Source: JACCTU01 sp963737405
Lineage (GTDB): Bacteria; Actinomycetota; Thermoleophilia; Gaiellales; Gaiellaceae
Direction of reading: 5' to 3'
DNA: 64,000 nucleotides
Assembly (NCBI GenBank): GCA_963737405.1
Contig: CAVTSL010000007.1
Coordinates: 62,001-126,000, forward strand
The position numbers were made by a program, and so were the translations under genes. The notes under the pieces were generated by a model. That model was not told the DNA's origin. It did not search any database and saw only the letters and a list, made by a program, of their open reading frames with translations. This document shows, piece by piece, positions 48,643-57,005 of the stretch; the stretch's first letter is position 1; each line of letters starts with the position of its first letter.

Positions 48643-50027
48643 TTGAGGAGCGAACCGGAGACCCACTACGCGACGAGCGGCGACCTCCAGATCGCCTATC
48701 AGGCGTTCGGCGCCGGCCCGGATCTCGTCTGGGTGCCGGGGTGGGTGTCGCAGCTCGACCTGTATTGGGAGGAGCCGTCGCTCGAGCGGTTCCTCCGACG
48801 TCTCGCGACCTTCGCCCGGGTCGTCGTGTTCGACCGGCGCGGGCTCGGACTGTCCGATCGGGTGAGGGGTGAGAGCGCGACCGCGCTCGAGCAGCGGATC
48901 GACGACATCCGCGCGGTGCTCGACGATTTGCAGGTCGAGCGGGCGGCCATCTTCGCTCAGGGCTATGGCACACCGATCGCCTCGCTCTTCGCGGCAACGT
49001 ACCCGGCCCGCACCTCCTCGCTCGTTCTCTACAGCCCGAGCGCGAAGGCCGGGTTGCGAACGGACGACTACCCCTGGGGGTCGACGGTCGAGGAGCAGGC
49101 CGCCTGGCGCGAGAAGTCGGTGCGCTCCTGGGGCACGAGCGAGTTCGCGGCCGAGTGGCTCGCCCGGCTCGCCCCCTCCGCTGCTGGGGATGCGCGTGCG
49201 ATCGAGTGGACGGCGAGAGTCCTGCGAGCCGCCGGAAGTCCGACCTCGTTTCGCGCCTACTCCGAGATGAGCTCGAGAGTGGACGTCCGGGCGGTGCTCC
49301 CGCAGGTCCGCGTTCCGACGCTCGTGCTCGTGCGCGAGGAAGCGAAGCTTCCGAAGGGCGGCGTCGACGTCGACGGCGTCGCGGAAGCGCGCTGGGTCGC
49401 CGAGCAGATCCCGGATGCATCGTTCGCCCTCCTCCCCGGCCGCGACTACCTGCCGTGGATCGGCGACCAGGACGCGCTCATCGACGAGGTCGCGGCGTTC
49501 GTCACCGGCGATCGGCCGGTCCGGGAGCCGGACCGCGCCCTCATGACGATCCTCTTCACCGATCTCGTGCGCTCGACGGAACGCGTCGCGGAGCTTGGCG
49601 ACCTGCGCTGGCGCGAGCTGCTCGAGCAGCACAACAAGACGGTCCGCCGCGTGCTCGAGCGCTACGACGGACGGGAGGTCGATCGCGCGGGCGACGGATT
49701 CCTTGCGACGTTCGACGGCCCCGCACGTGCTGTGCGAGCCGCGCTCTCGATCGTCTCGGAGCTGGCGCTCCTGGGTCTCGAGGTTCGTGCAGGCGTCCAC
49801 ACCGGCGAGGTCGAGCTGGTCGAAGATGGAATCGGCGGCATCGCGGTGCACATCGGCGCCCGCGTCGCTGCGCTCGGGACGGCGGGCGAGGTCCTCGTGA
49901 CGCGGACGGTGAAGGACCTCACGGTCGGGTCCGAGCTCGCTTCGAAGAGCGCGGAGCGCAGGCGCTGCGCGGCGTTCGGGGCAACTGGGAGGTCTTCGCC
50001 GCGAGCACGCCGGAGACGTTTGCGTGA
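48643..50027 (+). CDS. Alpha/beta-hydrolase-like domain fused to class III nucleotide cyclase, frame broken once
   Basis: About 461 residues after repair. Residues 1-285 form an alpha/beta-hydrolase fold (VVVFDRRGLGLSDRV), but the nucleophile elbow reads IFAQGYGTPIAS instead of G-x-S-x-G, so it is probably a ligand sensor. Residues 300-461 are a class III adenylate/guanylate cyclase: TILFTDLVRSTERV, GDGFLATFDGP and GVHTGEVELVEDGIGG, with the metal Asp residues intact. Near 49940 one base is missing; the C terminus in the corrected frame reads ERGAQALRGVRGNWEVFAAS. The TGA overlaps the next GTG (GTGA). Start TTG 48643 is uncertain. Confidence 0.8.
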
Positions 50028-50557
50028 AACGGGCCGACGAGATCGAGATCCGCCGGCTCCGGCCGGGCGAGCTCGACCGCCACCTCGACGGGCTCGCGGA
50101 CGTCCTCGCGGACTGCGTCGCGGGCGGCGCGTCCGTCAGCTACATGTGGCCGTTCTCGCGCGAGCAGGCGCGCGAAGCGTTCGAGGCGTTCGGCGCCGAC
50201 GCTGCGCGCGGCCGACGCCTGATCCTCGCCGCGTTCGACGGCGACCGGCTCGTCGGCACGGTGCAGGTCCACCTGGCGCTGCCCCCGAACCAGCCGCACC
50301 GCGGCGAGATCGCGAAGCTCCTCGTCCACCGCTCGGCGCGTGGGCGCGGCGTTGCGCAGCTGCTCATGGAACACGCCGAGGCCGAGGCGCGTGCGGAGGG
50401 CAAGTCGCTGCTCGTGCTCGACACCGTGACCGGCAGCGCGGCCGAGCGCCTCTACGACCGCCTCGGCTGGACGAGAGTCGGCGTCGTCCCCGGCTTCGCC
50501 CTCTACCCAGACGGCCGACCCTGCGACGCCACCTTCTTCTGGAAGACGCTCGGATGA
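50024..50557 (+). CDS. GNAT-family N-acetyltransferase
   Basis: A 177-residue acetyltransferase overlapping the cyclase stop by GTGA. The acetyl-CoA loop is in AKLLVHRSARGRGVAQLLMEHAE (R-x2-G-x-G/A), and LLVLDTVTGSAAERLYDRLGW is the C-terminal GNAT pattern. The substrate is unknown; related proteins acetylate amines such as antibiotics. After its TGA, an overlapping ATG begins a short reading frame that is soon lost against the convergent peptidase gene. Confidence 0.8.
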   Translation: MKRADEIEIRRLRPGELDRHLDGLADVLADCVAGGASVSYMWPFSREQAREAFEAFGADAARGRRLILAAFDGDRLVGTVQVHLALPPNQPHRGEIAKLLVHRSARGRGVAQLLMEHAEAEARAEGKSLLVLDTVTGSAAERLYDRLGWTRVGVVPGFALYPDGRPCDATFFWKTLG

Positions 50558-50590
50558 CGAACCTCGGCGATCTCGTGCTGACCCGGCCGT

Positions 50591-51565
50591 CTACACGGTG
50601 CCGAGTCGCTCGGCGACGCCTGCCGGGAACGGGTCGGCTGCTTGCGTGTACCACTGCGGGTGGGCTTCGGCTGCCCACGCGTCGAAGATCGTCACGAGTT
50701 GCCTCACGCGCCGCTGGTCGGCCGCAGCAGCCTCCTCGGCGCTGACGAAGCCGCTGAACCCGTACGGCATGAAGGGTGCAAGCGATGCGTTCATCGCGAC
50801 GGCGAGCGGCTCTCGGGAGTCTCGCCAGGTTTCGAGCTCGACGGCGAACTCGACGTCACCAACGCGCTCCCAGCCGGCGTCGGCCATCTCCTCGACGACG
50901 TCGCGGCCGTTCGGCATGCTCGCCTCGAACGCAACGCCAGACGGCGCCGCGACGGCCCGTGCTGATGCACGCTCCCGCGCGCACGCCTCTGCGAAGGTGC
51001 GGATCGCGTCGAGCCCGTCGTCTTGATCGTCGAACACCGGGCGCATCGCGCCACGTGCGACTGAGTCCTGAACAACGAGGTACGGCGTCCCTTCGAGCGA
51101 CCCCAACGTCTGCTGGTGTCGGTCGTTTCCGACGATCCCGAGCAGCGGGACCTCGGCCGCCCAAGCCCGACCGTGGCTCTCGGAGATCAGTTCACCGCGA
51201 ACACGCAACCGCAGTCCCGGAACGTATGTGTGGGAGAGGAACCCGTCGACGCCGCCGCGTGCGTGGTAGCCCACCTGGAACATGGCGTCGATCCCGTGCT
51301 CGCGAAGCTCGTAGACGTTCCACGTCTCGAGGCGCGCGCCAGGCGGCAGCGAAGCCGCTGCGACGTTCACGGTGTTCCCGCCATGGTTGTCGAGGACGAC
51401 AAGCTCGGATGCGCCGCCGGCGAGCAGCCCTTCACACACCGCACGGACGTCAGCTTCCAGCCGCGGCTTTCCCGTCTCCCAATACTCCGGCATACAGCCG
51501 AAGATCTCGCGCACGCCGCGGAGTTGCGAGGCGCCCTCCATGTCCACGCTCACCGCGACGACCAT
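50591..51565 (-). CDS. M55-family D-aminopeptidase (DppA-like)
   Basis: A 324-residue zinc peptidase of the M55 family. The ATG at 51565 opens VAVSVDMEGASQLRGV, whose D-x-E binds metal; VVLDNHGGNTVN, FQVGYHARGG and ISESHGRAWAAEV supply further His and Glu ligands. Bacillus DppA is a D-aminopeptidase linked to peptidoglycan-derived D-Ala peptides. It is a single gene, convergent with the GNAT gene and divergent from mutY. Confidence 0.85.
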   Translation of the reverse strand: MVVAVSVDMEGASQLRGVREIFGCMPEYWETGKPRLEADVRAVCEGLLAGGASELVVLDNHGGNTVNVAAASLPPGARLETWNVYELREHGIDAMFQVGYHARGGVDGFLSHTYVPGLRLRVRGELISESHGRAWAAEVPLLGIVGNDRHQQTLGSLEGTPYLVVQDSVARGAMRPVFDDQDDGLDAIRTFAEACARERASARAVAAPSGVAFEASMPNGRDVVEEMADAGWERVGDVEFAVELETWRDSREPLAVAMNASLAPFMPYGFSGFVSAEEAAAADQRRVRQLVTIFDAWAAEAHPQWYTQAADPFPAGVAERLGTV

Positions 51566-51635
51566 CCGTTCCCATCCTAGAAGCCCTGGCCGCCGGGGTC
51601 GCGCGCGCTGCGCGGGGCCCTTTAGTCTCGCGGGC

Positions 51636-52368
51636 GTGGACGTGCTTCTCCTGGCCTGGTTCCGCAAGAATGGCGCCGATCTCCCCTGGCGAGAGACGAC
51701 GGATCCGTACGCGGTCCTCGTATAGCGAGGTCATGCTCCAGCAGACGCAAGTGACGCGCGTCGTCCCGCGGTACCTCGCGTGGCTCGAGCGCTGGCCGAC
51801 CGTCGACGCGCTCGCTGCGGCGTCGCCGTCCGACGTGATCCGCGAGTGGCAGGGGCTCGGCTACAACCGCCGCGGGCTCAACCTCCACCGCGCAGCGAGC
51901 GTCGTCGCCGAGCGCGGCTGGCCCGACGACCTGACCGAGCTGCCGGGAGTCGGGCCGTACACCGCCGCTGCGGTTCGGTCGTTCGCCTTCGGAGATCCGG
52001 TCCTGCCGCGCGACACGAACGTGCTGCGGGTCGAGGAACGCACCGGGCACCGCTTCGACCACGTCTGCGGCCAGGCGCTCATGGACCTCGGGCGCACGGT
52101 GTGCCTCGCGCGCGTCCCGCGCTGCGAGGTCTGCCCGCTGGCCGAGCGCTGCCCCTCCCGCGGCCGGCGCTACGAGCCGCTGCGCAAGCAGGGGCGCTTC
52201 GAGGGCTCCTTCCGCCAGCGCCGGGCGGACACGCTCCGGCTCGTCGCGGCCGGCCCTCGCTCGCTTGCGAGCCTCGACGCGGACGCGGTCGCGGCGCTCG
52301 AGCGTGACGGGCTCGTCGACACGAGCGGCGGCGTGGTGCGGCTACCCGGTGAGCGGCGCGTGTCGTAG
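51636..52368 (+). CDS. mutY: A/G-specific adenine glycosylase, short, frame broken once
   Basis: About 243 residues after repair. MutY removes adenine mispaired with 8-oxoguanine. PWRETTDPYAVLV ends at a stop in the given frame; the next frame resumes with SEVMLQQTQVTRVV (catalytic Glu), so one extra base lies near 51723. Then LPGVGPYTAAAVRSFAFG (helix-hairpin-helix), LPRDTNVLRVEER (catalytic Asp) and the iron-sulfur Cys set C-x6-C-x2-C-x5-C in CLARVPRCEVCPLAERC. The C-terminal NUDIX-like 8-oxoG-reading domain is lacking and the segment before the FeS cluster is shortened. Start GTG 51636. Confidence 0.85.
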
Positions 52369-53070
52369 CCAGACGTTCGGCTCGACGTGACGGCCGATGC
52401 CGTCGCGCACGTACAGCGGCGCGAGCCCGCCCGGGAAGACGTAGTCGCCGTCGCCGGGAAACGCCATCCCCGTCCACTCCTCCCAGTCGGCGGCCGGCGC
52501 CTCGATCGTCATCGACGTCGGACACGGCCCGAGCACCTCGCCGCCGACCCGCTCGTGGAGCCGGATCCACGGGTCGAAGTGCGAGCCGTCCTCCCGCCGC
52601 CACTGCACGTAGTCCTCGATCGGGATCAGCGGGTAGAGCGACTTGCGCGTCGGGCGAACCGGCGCGATCAGCTCGCGCAGCCCGTGCGAGCCGGCCGCGC
52701 GGCGCATCTCGTCGAGCATCCGGCTCGAGAGACGCTGACCCTGACGATCCGGGCGCACCGAGATCGCGAGCGCACACAGCACGTCGGGCTCGCGTCCGCT
52801 CTCGAACGCGCGCAGGAACGCGTCGTCCCACCCGCTCGGCAGGTCGTCCGCGCTTCCGTCCCAGGCGGTGGGCACGGAGTGCAGCTCGGCGACGAGGTCG
52901 TCGCCGTCCAGCAGCGCGAGCTGGAAGCCGGGGAAGTCCTCGTAGAGTCGGCCCCAGTAGAGGTTGCCCGGAACGTTGTGGTGCATGTACTCCGGGAACG
53001 TCGGCCGCGACAACGTCGCGAACCTGATCTCGCGGAGGTCCTCACGGTCGGCGTAGCGGACGACGTTCAA
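52342..53070 (-). CDS. GNAT-like acetyltransferase coupled to ispF
   Basis: A 242-residue protein with TTG start overlapping the ispF stop (TTGA). The acetyl-CoA-binding segment is CALAISVRPDRQGQRLSSRML, followed by a helix and LRELIAPVRPTRKSLYPLIP. The first 60 residues (RPTFPEYMHHNVPGNLYWGRL) and last 80 are of unknown type. The long open frame continuing to 56196 in this frame is antisense or out-of-frame to ispF, PHP and ispD and is not part of it. It converges with mutY with a 27-base overlap. The function is unknown. Confidence 0.7.
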   Translation of the reverse strand: MNVVRYADREDLREIRFATLSRPTFPEYMHHNVPGNLYWGRLYEDFPGFQLALLDGDDLVAELHSVPTAWDGSADDLPSGWDDAFLRAFESGREPDVLCALAISVRPDRQGQRLSSRMLDEMRRAAGSHGLRELIAPVRPTRKSLYPLIPIEDYVQWRREDGSHFDPWIRLHERVGGEVLGPCPTSMTIEAPAADWEEWTGMAFPGDGDYVFPGGLAPLYVRDGIGRHVEPNVWLRHAPLTG

Positions 53071-53550
53071 TTGCGCACGAGCAAGGCGACGGACTGCGCC
53101 GCCAGTCCTTCGCCTCGCCCGGTGAAGCCGAGGCGGTCCGTCGTCGTCGCGCGGACGGCGACGCGCAGCTCGTCGACTCCGAGGGCAGCGGACAGCCGGG
53201 AGCGCATCTCGAGCCGGTACGGCGCGAGGCGCGGCTCCTCCGCCGATCAGGATGCAGTCGGCGTTCACGAGCTCGAAGCCGAGGTCGCGCACGCCGGCGT
53301 ACGCGCGCGCGAGCAGGTCGAGCGACGATGCGCCCTCCCACTGAGGGTCGCCGGCGGGGAACATCGCGCCGATGTCGGCGAGGCCCGCGGCGCCCAGGAT
53401 CGCGTCGATCAAGGCGTGCGTCAGCACGTCGCCGTCGGAGTGGCCGGCGAGCCCACGCGGGTACGGGATCTCGACGCCGCCGAGGACGAGCGGCACACCC
53501 TCCTCGAGCGCATGCGCGTCGACGCCGATGCCGACCCGGTAGTCGGTCAT
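53067..53550 (-). CDS. ispF: 2-C-methyl-D-erythritol 2,4-cyclodiphosphate synthase, frame broken once
   Basis: A 160-residue MEP-pathway enzyme after repair. The N-terminal part has VGIGVDAHALEEG (zinc Asp and His), GLAGHSDGDVLTHALIDAILG and FELVNADCILIG. Near 53241 one extra G breaks the frame; the next frame resumes as EEPRLAPYRLEM and ends with TTDRLGFTGRGEGLAAQS, the conserved C terminus. ispF is essential where the MEP pathway is used, so sequence error is likely. The ATG overlaps the PHP stop (ATGA). ispD lies three genes upstream. Confidence 0.85.
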
Positions 53551-54338
53551 CCGAGCGGCTCCTGGCGCGAGCGCCGGCCCTCGAACACGGTGACCGTCTC
53601 GAAGCCCGCGGCGCGCGCGAGCTCGACCGCACGGTCGAGGTCGCGACCGACGTCGTCGGCCAGGTGTGCGTCCGAGGCGAGCGTGATCCGGCGTGCACCG
53701 CGGAGCAGCTCCGCGTCCGGATAGAGGTCGCCGACCGGCTTGCGAAGCCCGGCGGTCGAGACCTCGAGGGCGACGCCGTCGAGCGCATCGATCACCGGCT
53801 GCCAGTTCCACTCGACACGGTCGCCGAAGATCTTGACGAGATCGGGGTGCGCGAGGACGTCGAAGTGGCCGCTCCGCGCGGCCGCCTCGAGCTCGCGCGC
53901 GTAGAGCGACCAGACCTCCTCCACCGTGTTTCCCTCCCAGAGCCCTGGGCGCTGGTCGACCGCGAGACCGTCGATCCAGTGCACCGAGCCGAGCAGGAAG
54001 TCCCACGGGTAGGGCTCGAGCACCGTCGCGAGCTGCTCGGCGTGCTCCGGCACCCAGTCGACCTCGAGCCCGAGCTTCACCGGAAGGCCGCGACGCTTCG
54101 CCTCGAGCACGGCGTCGCAGTAGCGCTCGAGGCTCTGCGTGCAGCGTTCGAGCTGGTACGGCAGCGACCAGGCGAAGCCGGTCTCTGCGAAGTAGTAGAC
54201 GTGCTCGGTGAGCCCGATCTCGTCGACTCCGCGCGCCCGGGCGGTCTCCACGTAACGCTCGACGGCCTCGACGGTGTGGTCGACCTCCTCGGAATCGCCG
54301 CGCGAGCGGCGCAGGTGCATGTGGTAGTCGACGAGCAT
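53547..54338 (-). CDS. PHP-domain phosphatase (HisJ/histidinol-phosphatase-like)
   Basis: A 263-residue PHP metal-dependent hydrolase. MLVDYHMHLRRS gives the first H-x-H, GVDEIGLTEHVYY the next ligands, VKLGLEVDWVP, LLGSVHWI, DVLAHPDLV and ITLASDAHLADDVG the rest, so the trinuclear metal site is complete. Histidinol-phosphate phosphatase is the usual assignment for this length, though related PHP proteins act on other phosphomonoesters. It is co-translated with ispF, an unusual partner. Confidence 0.8.
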   Translation of the reverse strand: MLVDYHMHLRRSRGDSEEVDHTVEAVERYVETARARGVDEIGLTEHVYYFAETGFAWSLPYQLERCTQSLERYCDAVLEAKRRGLPVKLGLEVDWVPEHAEQLATVLEPYPWDFLLGSVHWIDGLAVDQRPGLWEGNTVEEVWSLYARELEAAARSGHFDVLAHPDLVKIFGDRVEWNWQPVIDALDGVALEVSTAGLRKPVGDLYPDAELLRGARRITLASDAHLADDVGRDLDRAVELARAAGFETVTVFEGRRSRQEPLG

Positions 54339-54402
54339 CGCCGCATTCTGCCCCTCGATCGGGGGATGCCAGCCGCCGTGGCACGCACACGATTCGAAGG
54401 TC

Positions 54403-55665
54403 GTGCGCCGTTTCCGCCGCCTCGCCCCGACGAGCCCGCTTCGCGAGCGCGCGTTCGCGCTTCTCTTCGCGGGGCGGACGATCTCGATGCTCGGGAGCAC
54501 GATCGCGCCCGTCGCTCTCGCGTTCGCGGTCGTCGACCTCACGGGCTCGCCTTCCGACCTCGGCCTCGTCCTCGGCGCGAGCTTCGTGCCGCAGATCCTG
54601 TTCCTCGTCGTCGGAGGCGTCTGGGCAGACCGCGTGCCGCGGCACCTCGTGATGGTCTTCGCCGACCTCGTCGGCGCAGCCGCGCAGGCGACGCTCGCCG
54701 TGCTGCTGCTGACCGGGACGGCACAGGTCTGGCACGTCGTGTGCGTGGCCGCCGTCCGCGGCGTGGCCGCTGCGTTCTTCGTGCCCGCGTCCCACGGCGT
54801 CGTCCCGCAGACCGTGAGCCCGTCGAAGCTGCAGCAGGCGAACGCGATCCTCGGCTTCTCGCGCAACGGGACCGCGTTGGCCGGTGCGGCGGGCGGCGGG
54901 CTGCTCGTCGCGGGCCTCGGCCCCGGTCTCGCGCTCGCCGTCGACGCAGCGACCTACGTCGCCGGCGCCTGCTTCCTCGCCTGCCTGAGGCTCCCCGCGC
55001 TCCCGGTCGTCCGGCGCCGCTTCATGACGGAGCTCCGCGAGGGTTGGGCGGAGGTGCGCTCGCGACGGTGGCTCTGGGCCGTCGTCGTGCAGTTCACGTT
55101 CATCAACGCGTTCTCGTGGGCCGCGTTCTTCGTGCTCGGACCGTTCGTGGCCGCGACGTCGCTCGGCGGCGCTGCGGCGTGGGGGCTGATCCTCACCGCC
55201 GAGGCCGCGGGGATGCTGGCGGGCGGCCTGCTCGCGCTCCACCACAGGCCGCGCCGACCGTTGCTCGTCGGGAACGCGGCGCTGCTCCTGATCGCGCTTC
55301 CGCTCTGCGCGCTCGCGCTGTCGGCGGGGCAGCTCGTGATCGCAGCGGCGGCGTTCGTGGCCGGCGTCGGCGTCGAGTTCTTCGAGGTGCTCTGGGCGAC
55401 GACGCTGCAGAACCGGATCCCGGCGGAGCGGCTGTCCCGTGTGAGCTCCTACGACTGGCTCGGCTCGTTCGCTCTCGTGCCGGTGGGGACGATCCTCGTC
55501 GGCCCGCTCGCGGCGACGATCGGGTTCGCCGACACGCTGTGGATCGCGGCAGGTGTCGTCGTCGCGAGCTCGACGGCGGTGATCCTGTTCGGCGGCGTGC
55601 GACAGCTCTGGGATTCGCCGGCCGCCGCGGTCGAGCCGGCGCCGCGCCGCGCCCTCGCCGCCTAG
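54403..55665 (+). CDS. Major facilitator superfamily transporter
   Basis: A 420-residue membrane protein with GTG start and about 12 hydrophobic segments. The loop between helices 2 and 3 is VVGGVWADRVPRHLVM, the MFS motif A (GxxADRxxRR). ISMLGSTIAPVALAFAVVDL and LQNRIPAERLSRVSSYD match drug/macrolide exporter-type members (MefA/ENT-like). The substrate is unknown. It shares CTAG stop bases with convergent ispD, so it interrupts the ispD-ispF order seen in other bacteria together with the PHP gene. Confidence 0.85.
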   Translation: MRRFRRLAPTSPLRERAFALLFAGRTISMLGSTIAPVALAFAVVDLTGSPSDLGLVLGASFVPQILFLVVGGVWADRVPRHLVMVFADLVGAAAQATLAVLLLTGTAQVWHVVCVAAVRGVAAAFFVPASHGVVPQTVSPSKLQQANAILGFSRNGTALAGAAGGGLLVAGLGPGLALAVDAATYVAGACFLACLRLPALPVVRRRFMTELREGWAEVRSRRWLWAVVVQFTFINAFSWAAFFVLGPFVAATSLGGAAAWGLILTAEAAGMLAGGLLALHHRPRRPLLVGNAALLLIALPLCALALSAGQLVIAAAAFVAGVGVEFFEVLWATTLQNRIPAERLSRVSSYDWLGSFALVPVGTILVGPLAATIGFADTLWIAAGVVVASSTAVILFGGVRQLWDSPAAAVEPAPRRALAA

Positions 55666-56327
55666 AGCAGTCTCTCCACGAGCTCGAGGTCGCTCGGCTC
55701 CGTCACCTTGAGGAGCCGGTGGTCGCCCGGCACCGCCGCGACTCGCCCGCCTGCGGCCTCGACGAGCGACGAGCAGTCCGTCGCCGCGCCGATGTCGCCG
55801 CCGAGCGCGCTTCGCAGGACGTCCGCGAGGAACGCCTGCGGCGTCTGCACGGCGACGAGCTCCGCCCGGTCGAGCGTCTCGACGATCGCTCCGTCGCGCG
55901 CGCGCTTCACGGTGTCCGACACCGGCACCGTCGGCACGGCCCCCTCGAAGCCCTCGGAGAGCGGCTTCAGCACACGCTCGATCACGTCGTCGTCCACGAG
56001 CGGCCGCGCTGCGTCGTGGACGATGATCACCGCCGCGTCGTCGCCGACCTCGGCGACCGCCGCGCGCACCGACTCTGCGCGCGTCGCACCGCCGGTCACG
56101 CACGCGACGACCTTGCCGGCGCCGAGCTCCTCGGCGAGGAGGATCGCCGGCTCCTCCCACTCGGCAGGCACCACGACGACGATCGAGTCGATCCATTCGG
56201 ACGCCTCGAGCCGCTCGAGCGGCTCCGCGAGCAGCGGCCGGTCGCGCAGGTTCGCGAACGCCTTCGGCCGGTCCAGCCCGAGCCGCTCGCCGCTTCCTGC
56301 TGCGGCGAGAACGGCCCAGACGGACAT
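55662..56327 (-). CDS. ispD: 2-C-methyl-D-erythritol 4-phosphate cytidylyltransferase
   Basis: A 221-residue cytidylyltransferase of the MEP pathway. The CTP-binding loop is VLAAAGSGERLGLDRPKAF (slightly altered GxGxR), VTGGATRAESVRAAV, VIIVHDAARPLVDDDVI and VPVSDTVKRARDG; AVQTPQAF and DCSSLVEAAGG close it. It is 10 bases downstream of carD on the same strand, the carD-ispD order typical of actinobacteria. Complete and intact. Confidence 0.9.
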   Translation of the reverse strand: MSVWAVLAAAGSGERLGLDRPKAFANLRDRPLLAEPLERLEASEWIDSIVVVVPAEWEEPAILLAEELGAGKVVACVTGGATRAESVRAAVAEVGDDAAVIIVHDAARPLVDDDVIERVLKPLSEGFEGAVPTVPVSDTVKRARDGAIVETLDRAELVAVQTPQAFLADVLRSALGGDIGAATDCSSLVEAAGGRVAAVPGDHRLLKVTEPSDLELVERLL

Positions 56328-56336
56328 TCAGGAGGA

Positions 56337-56873
56337 CTAGCGCGCGGCCGCGGTTGCCTTCGCGCGCGGTGTGCGCTTCTTACCGTTCGTGCCCACGTTG
56401 GACAGCACGCCCTCGAGCCATTCGGCCGCTTCCTCGGCGTCCATGCCCTTCGCGTACATCAGCTCGGAGGCGAGGATCTTCTTCGCCTTCACGAACATCT
56501 GCTTCTCACCGGTCGAGAGACCCTTCTCGTGGTCCCGGAGCGAGAGGTTGCGTACGACCTCTGCGAGCTCCAGCACGTCACCGGTCTTCATCTTGTCGCG
56601 GTTGTGCTTGAAGCGTCGGTTCCAGTTCTTGGGCATCTGTGTGCCGCCGCCCTTCAACGCCTTCACGACGACCTCGACCATCTTCTCGTCGATCACCGGC
56701 CGGAGGCCGACGGCCTCGGCGTTGTCGGCAGGCACCTGCACCGTCATGTCGTTGTGCAGGATCCGGATCGTCAGGTACTCGCGCTTCTGCCCCAACACCT
56801 CGCGCGACTCCTTCTTGACCACCGTTCCCGCCCCGTGGTGGGGGTAGACCACCTTCGCACCGACCTTGAACAA
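56337..56873 (-). CDS. carD: CarD-family RNA polymerase-binding regulator
   Basis: A 178-residue CarD/CdnL protein that binds the RNA polymerase beta subunit and stabilises open promoter complexes, including at rRNA genes. The TTG at 56873 is preferred because it yields MFKVGAKVVYPHHGAG, the standard N terminus, and AAGGGGAGG sits 7 bases upstream; a TTG at 56909 would add 12 residues. The RNA-polymerase module (residues 1-60) is followed by the helical DNA-binding part with QMPKNWNRRFKHNRDKM. The C terminus is basic. A promoter is predicted at 56950-56978. Confidence 0.9.
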   Translation of the reverse strand: MFKVGAKVVYPHHGAGTVVKKESREVLGQKREYLTIRILHNDMTVQVPADNAEAVGLRPVIDEKMVEVVVKALKGGGTQMPKNWNRRFKHNRDKMKTGDVLELAEVVRNLSLRDHEKGLSTGEKQMFVKAKKILASELMYAKGMDAEEAAEWLEGVLSNVGTNGKKRTPRAKATAAAR

Positions 56874-56913
56874 GCCGCGTCCTCCCCTTCTGGAGTCCCT
56901 ATCCGCCAAGAAA

Positions 56914-56937
56914 GCCGGCGCGATCGTCTGCGCCGGC
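56914..56937. other. 8-bp hairpin in the carD leader
   Basis: GCCGGCGC (56914-56921) and GCGCCGGC (56930-56937) form a perfect stem with an 8-base loop, downstream of the predicted carD transcription start and about 40 bases before the TTG. It may regulate carD translation or be incidental. Confidence 0.45.
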
Positions 56938-56949
56938 GTACGTCACAGA

Positions 56950-56978
56950 ATCGTAGCATTTCCAGGGCTTTTCGGCAA
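56950..56978 (-). promoter_or_regulatory. Predicted carD promoter overlapping a terminator-like hairpin
   Basis: On the minus strand TTGCCG (56973-56978) and TACGAT (56950-56955) are separated by exactly 17 bases. The -35 box lies inside the loop region of a 9-bp hairpin, AGGGCTTTT/AAAAGCCCT (56964-56972/56977-56985), that probably ends the disA transcript. Thus one stretch may both close radA-disA and start carD-ispD. Confidence 0.5.
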
Positions 56979-57005
56979 AAGCCCTGCTCGGAGCGAACTT
57001 CTCCT

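Noticed and set aside
52342..56196. A single 1284-codon reading frame covering GNAT, ispF, PHP and ispD
   Set aside because: Only its ends (GNAT and the first part of ispF) match protein families; the middle is Arg-rich shadow of intact genes in other frames.
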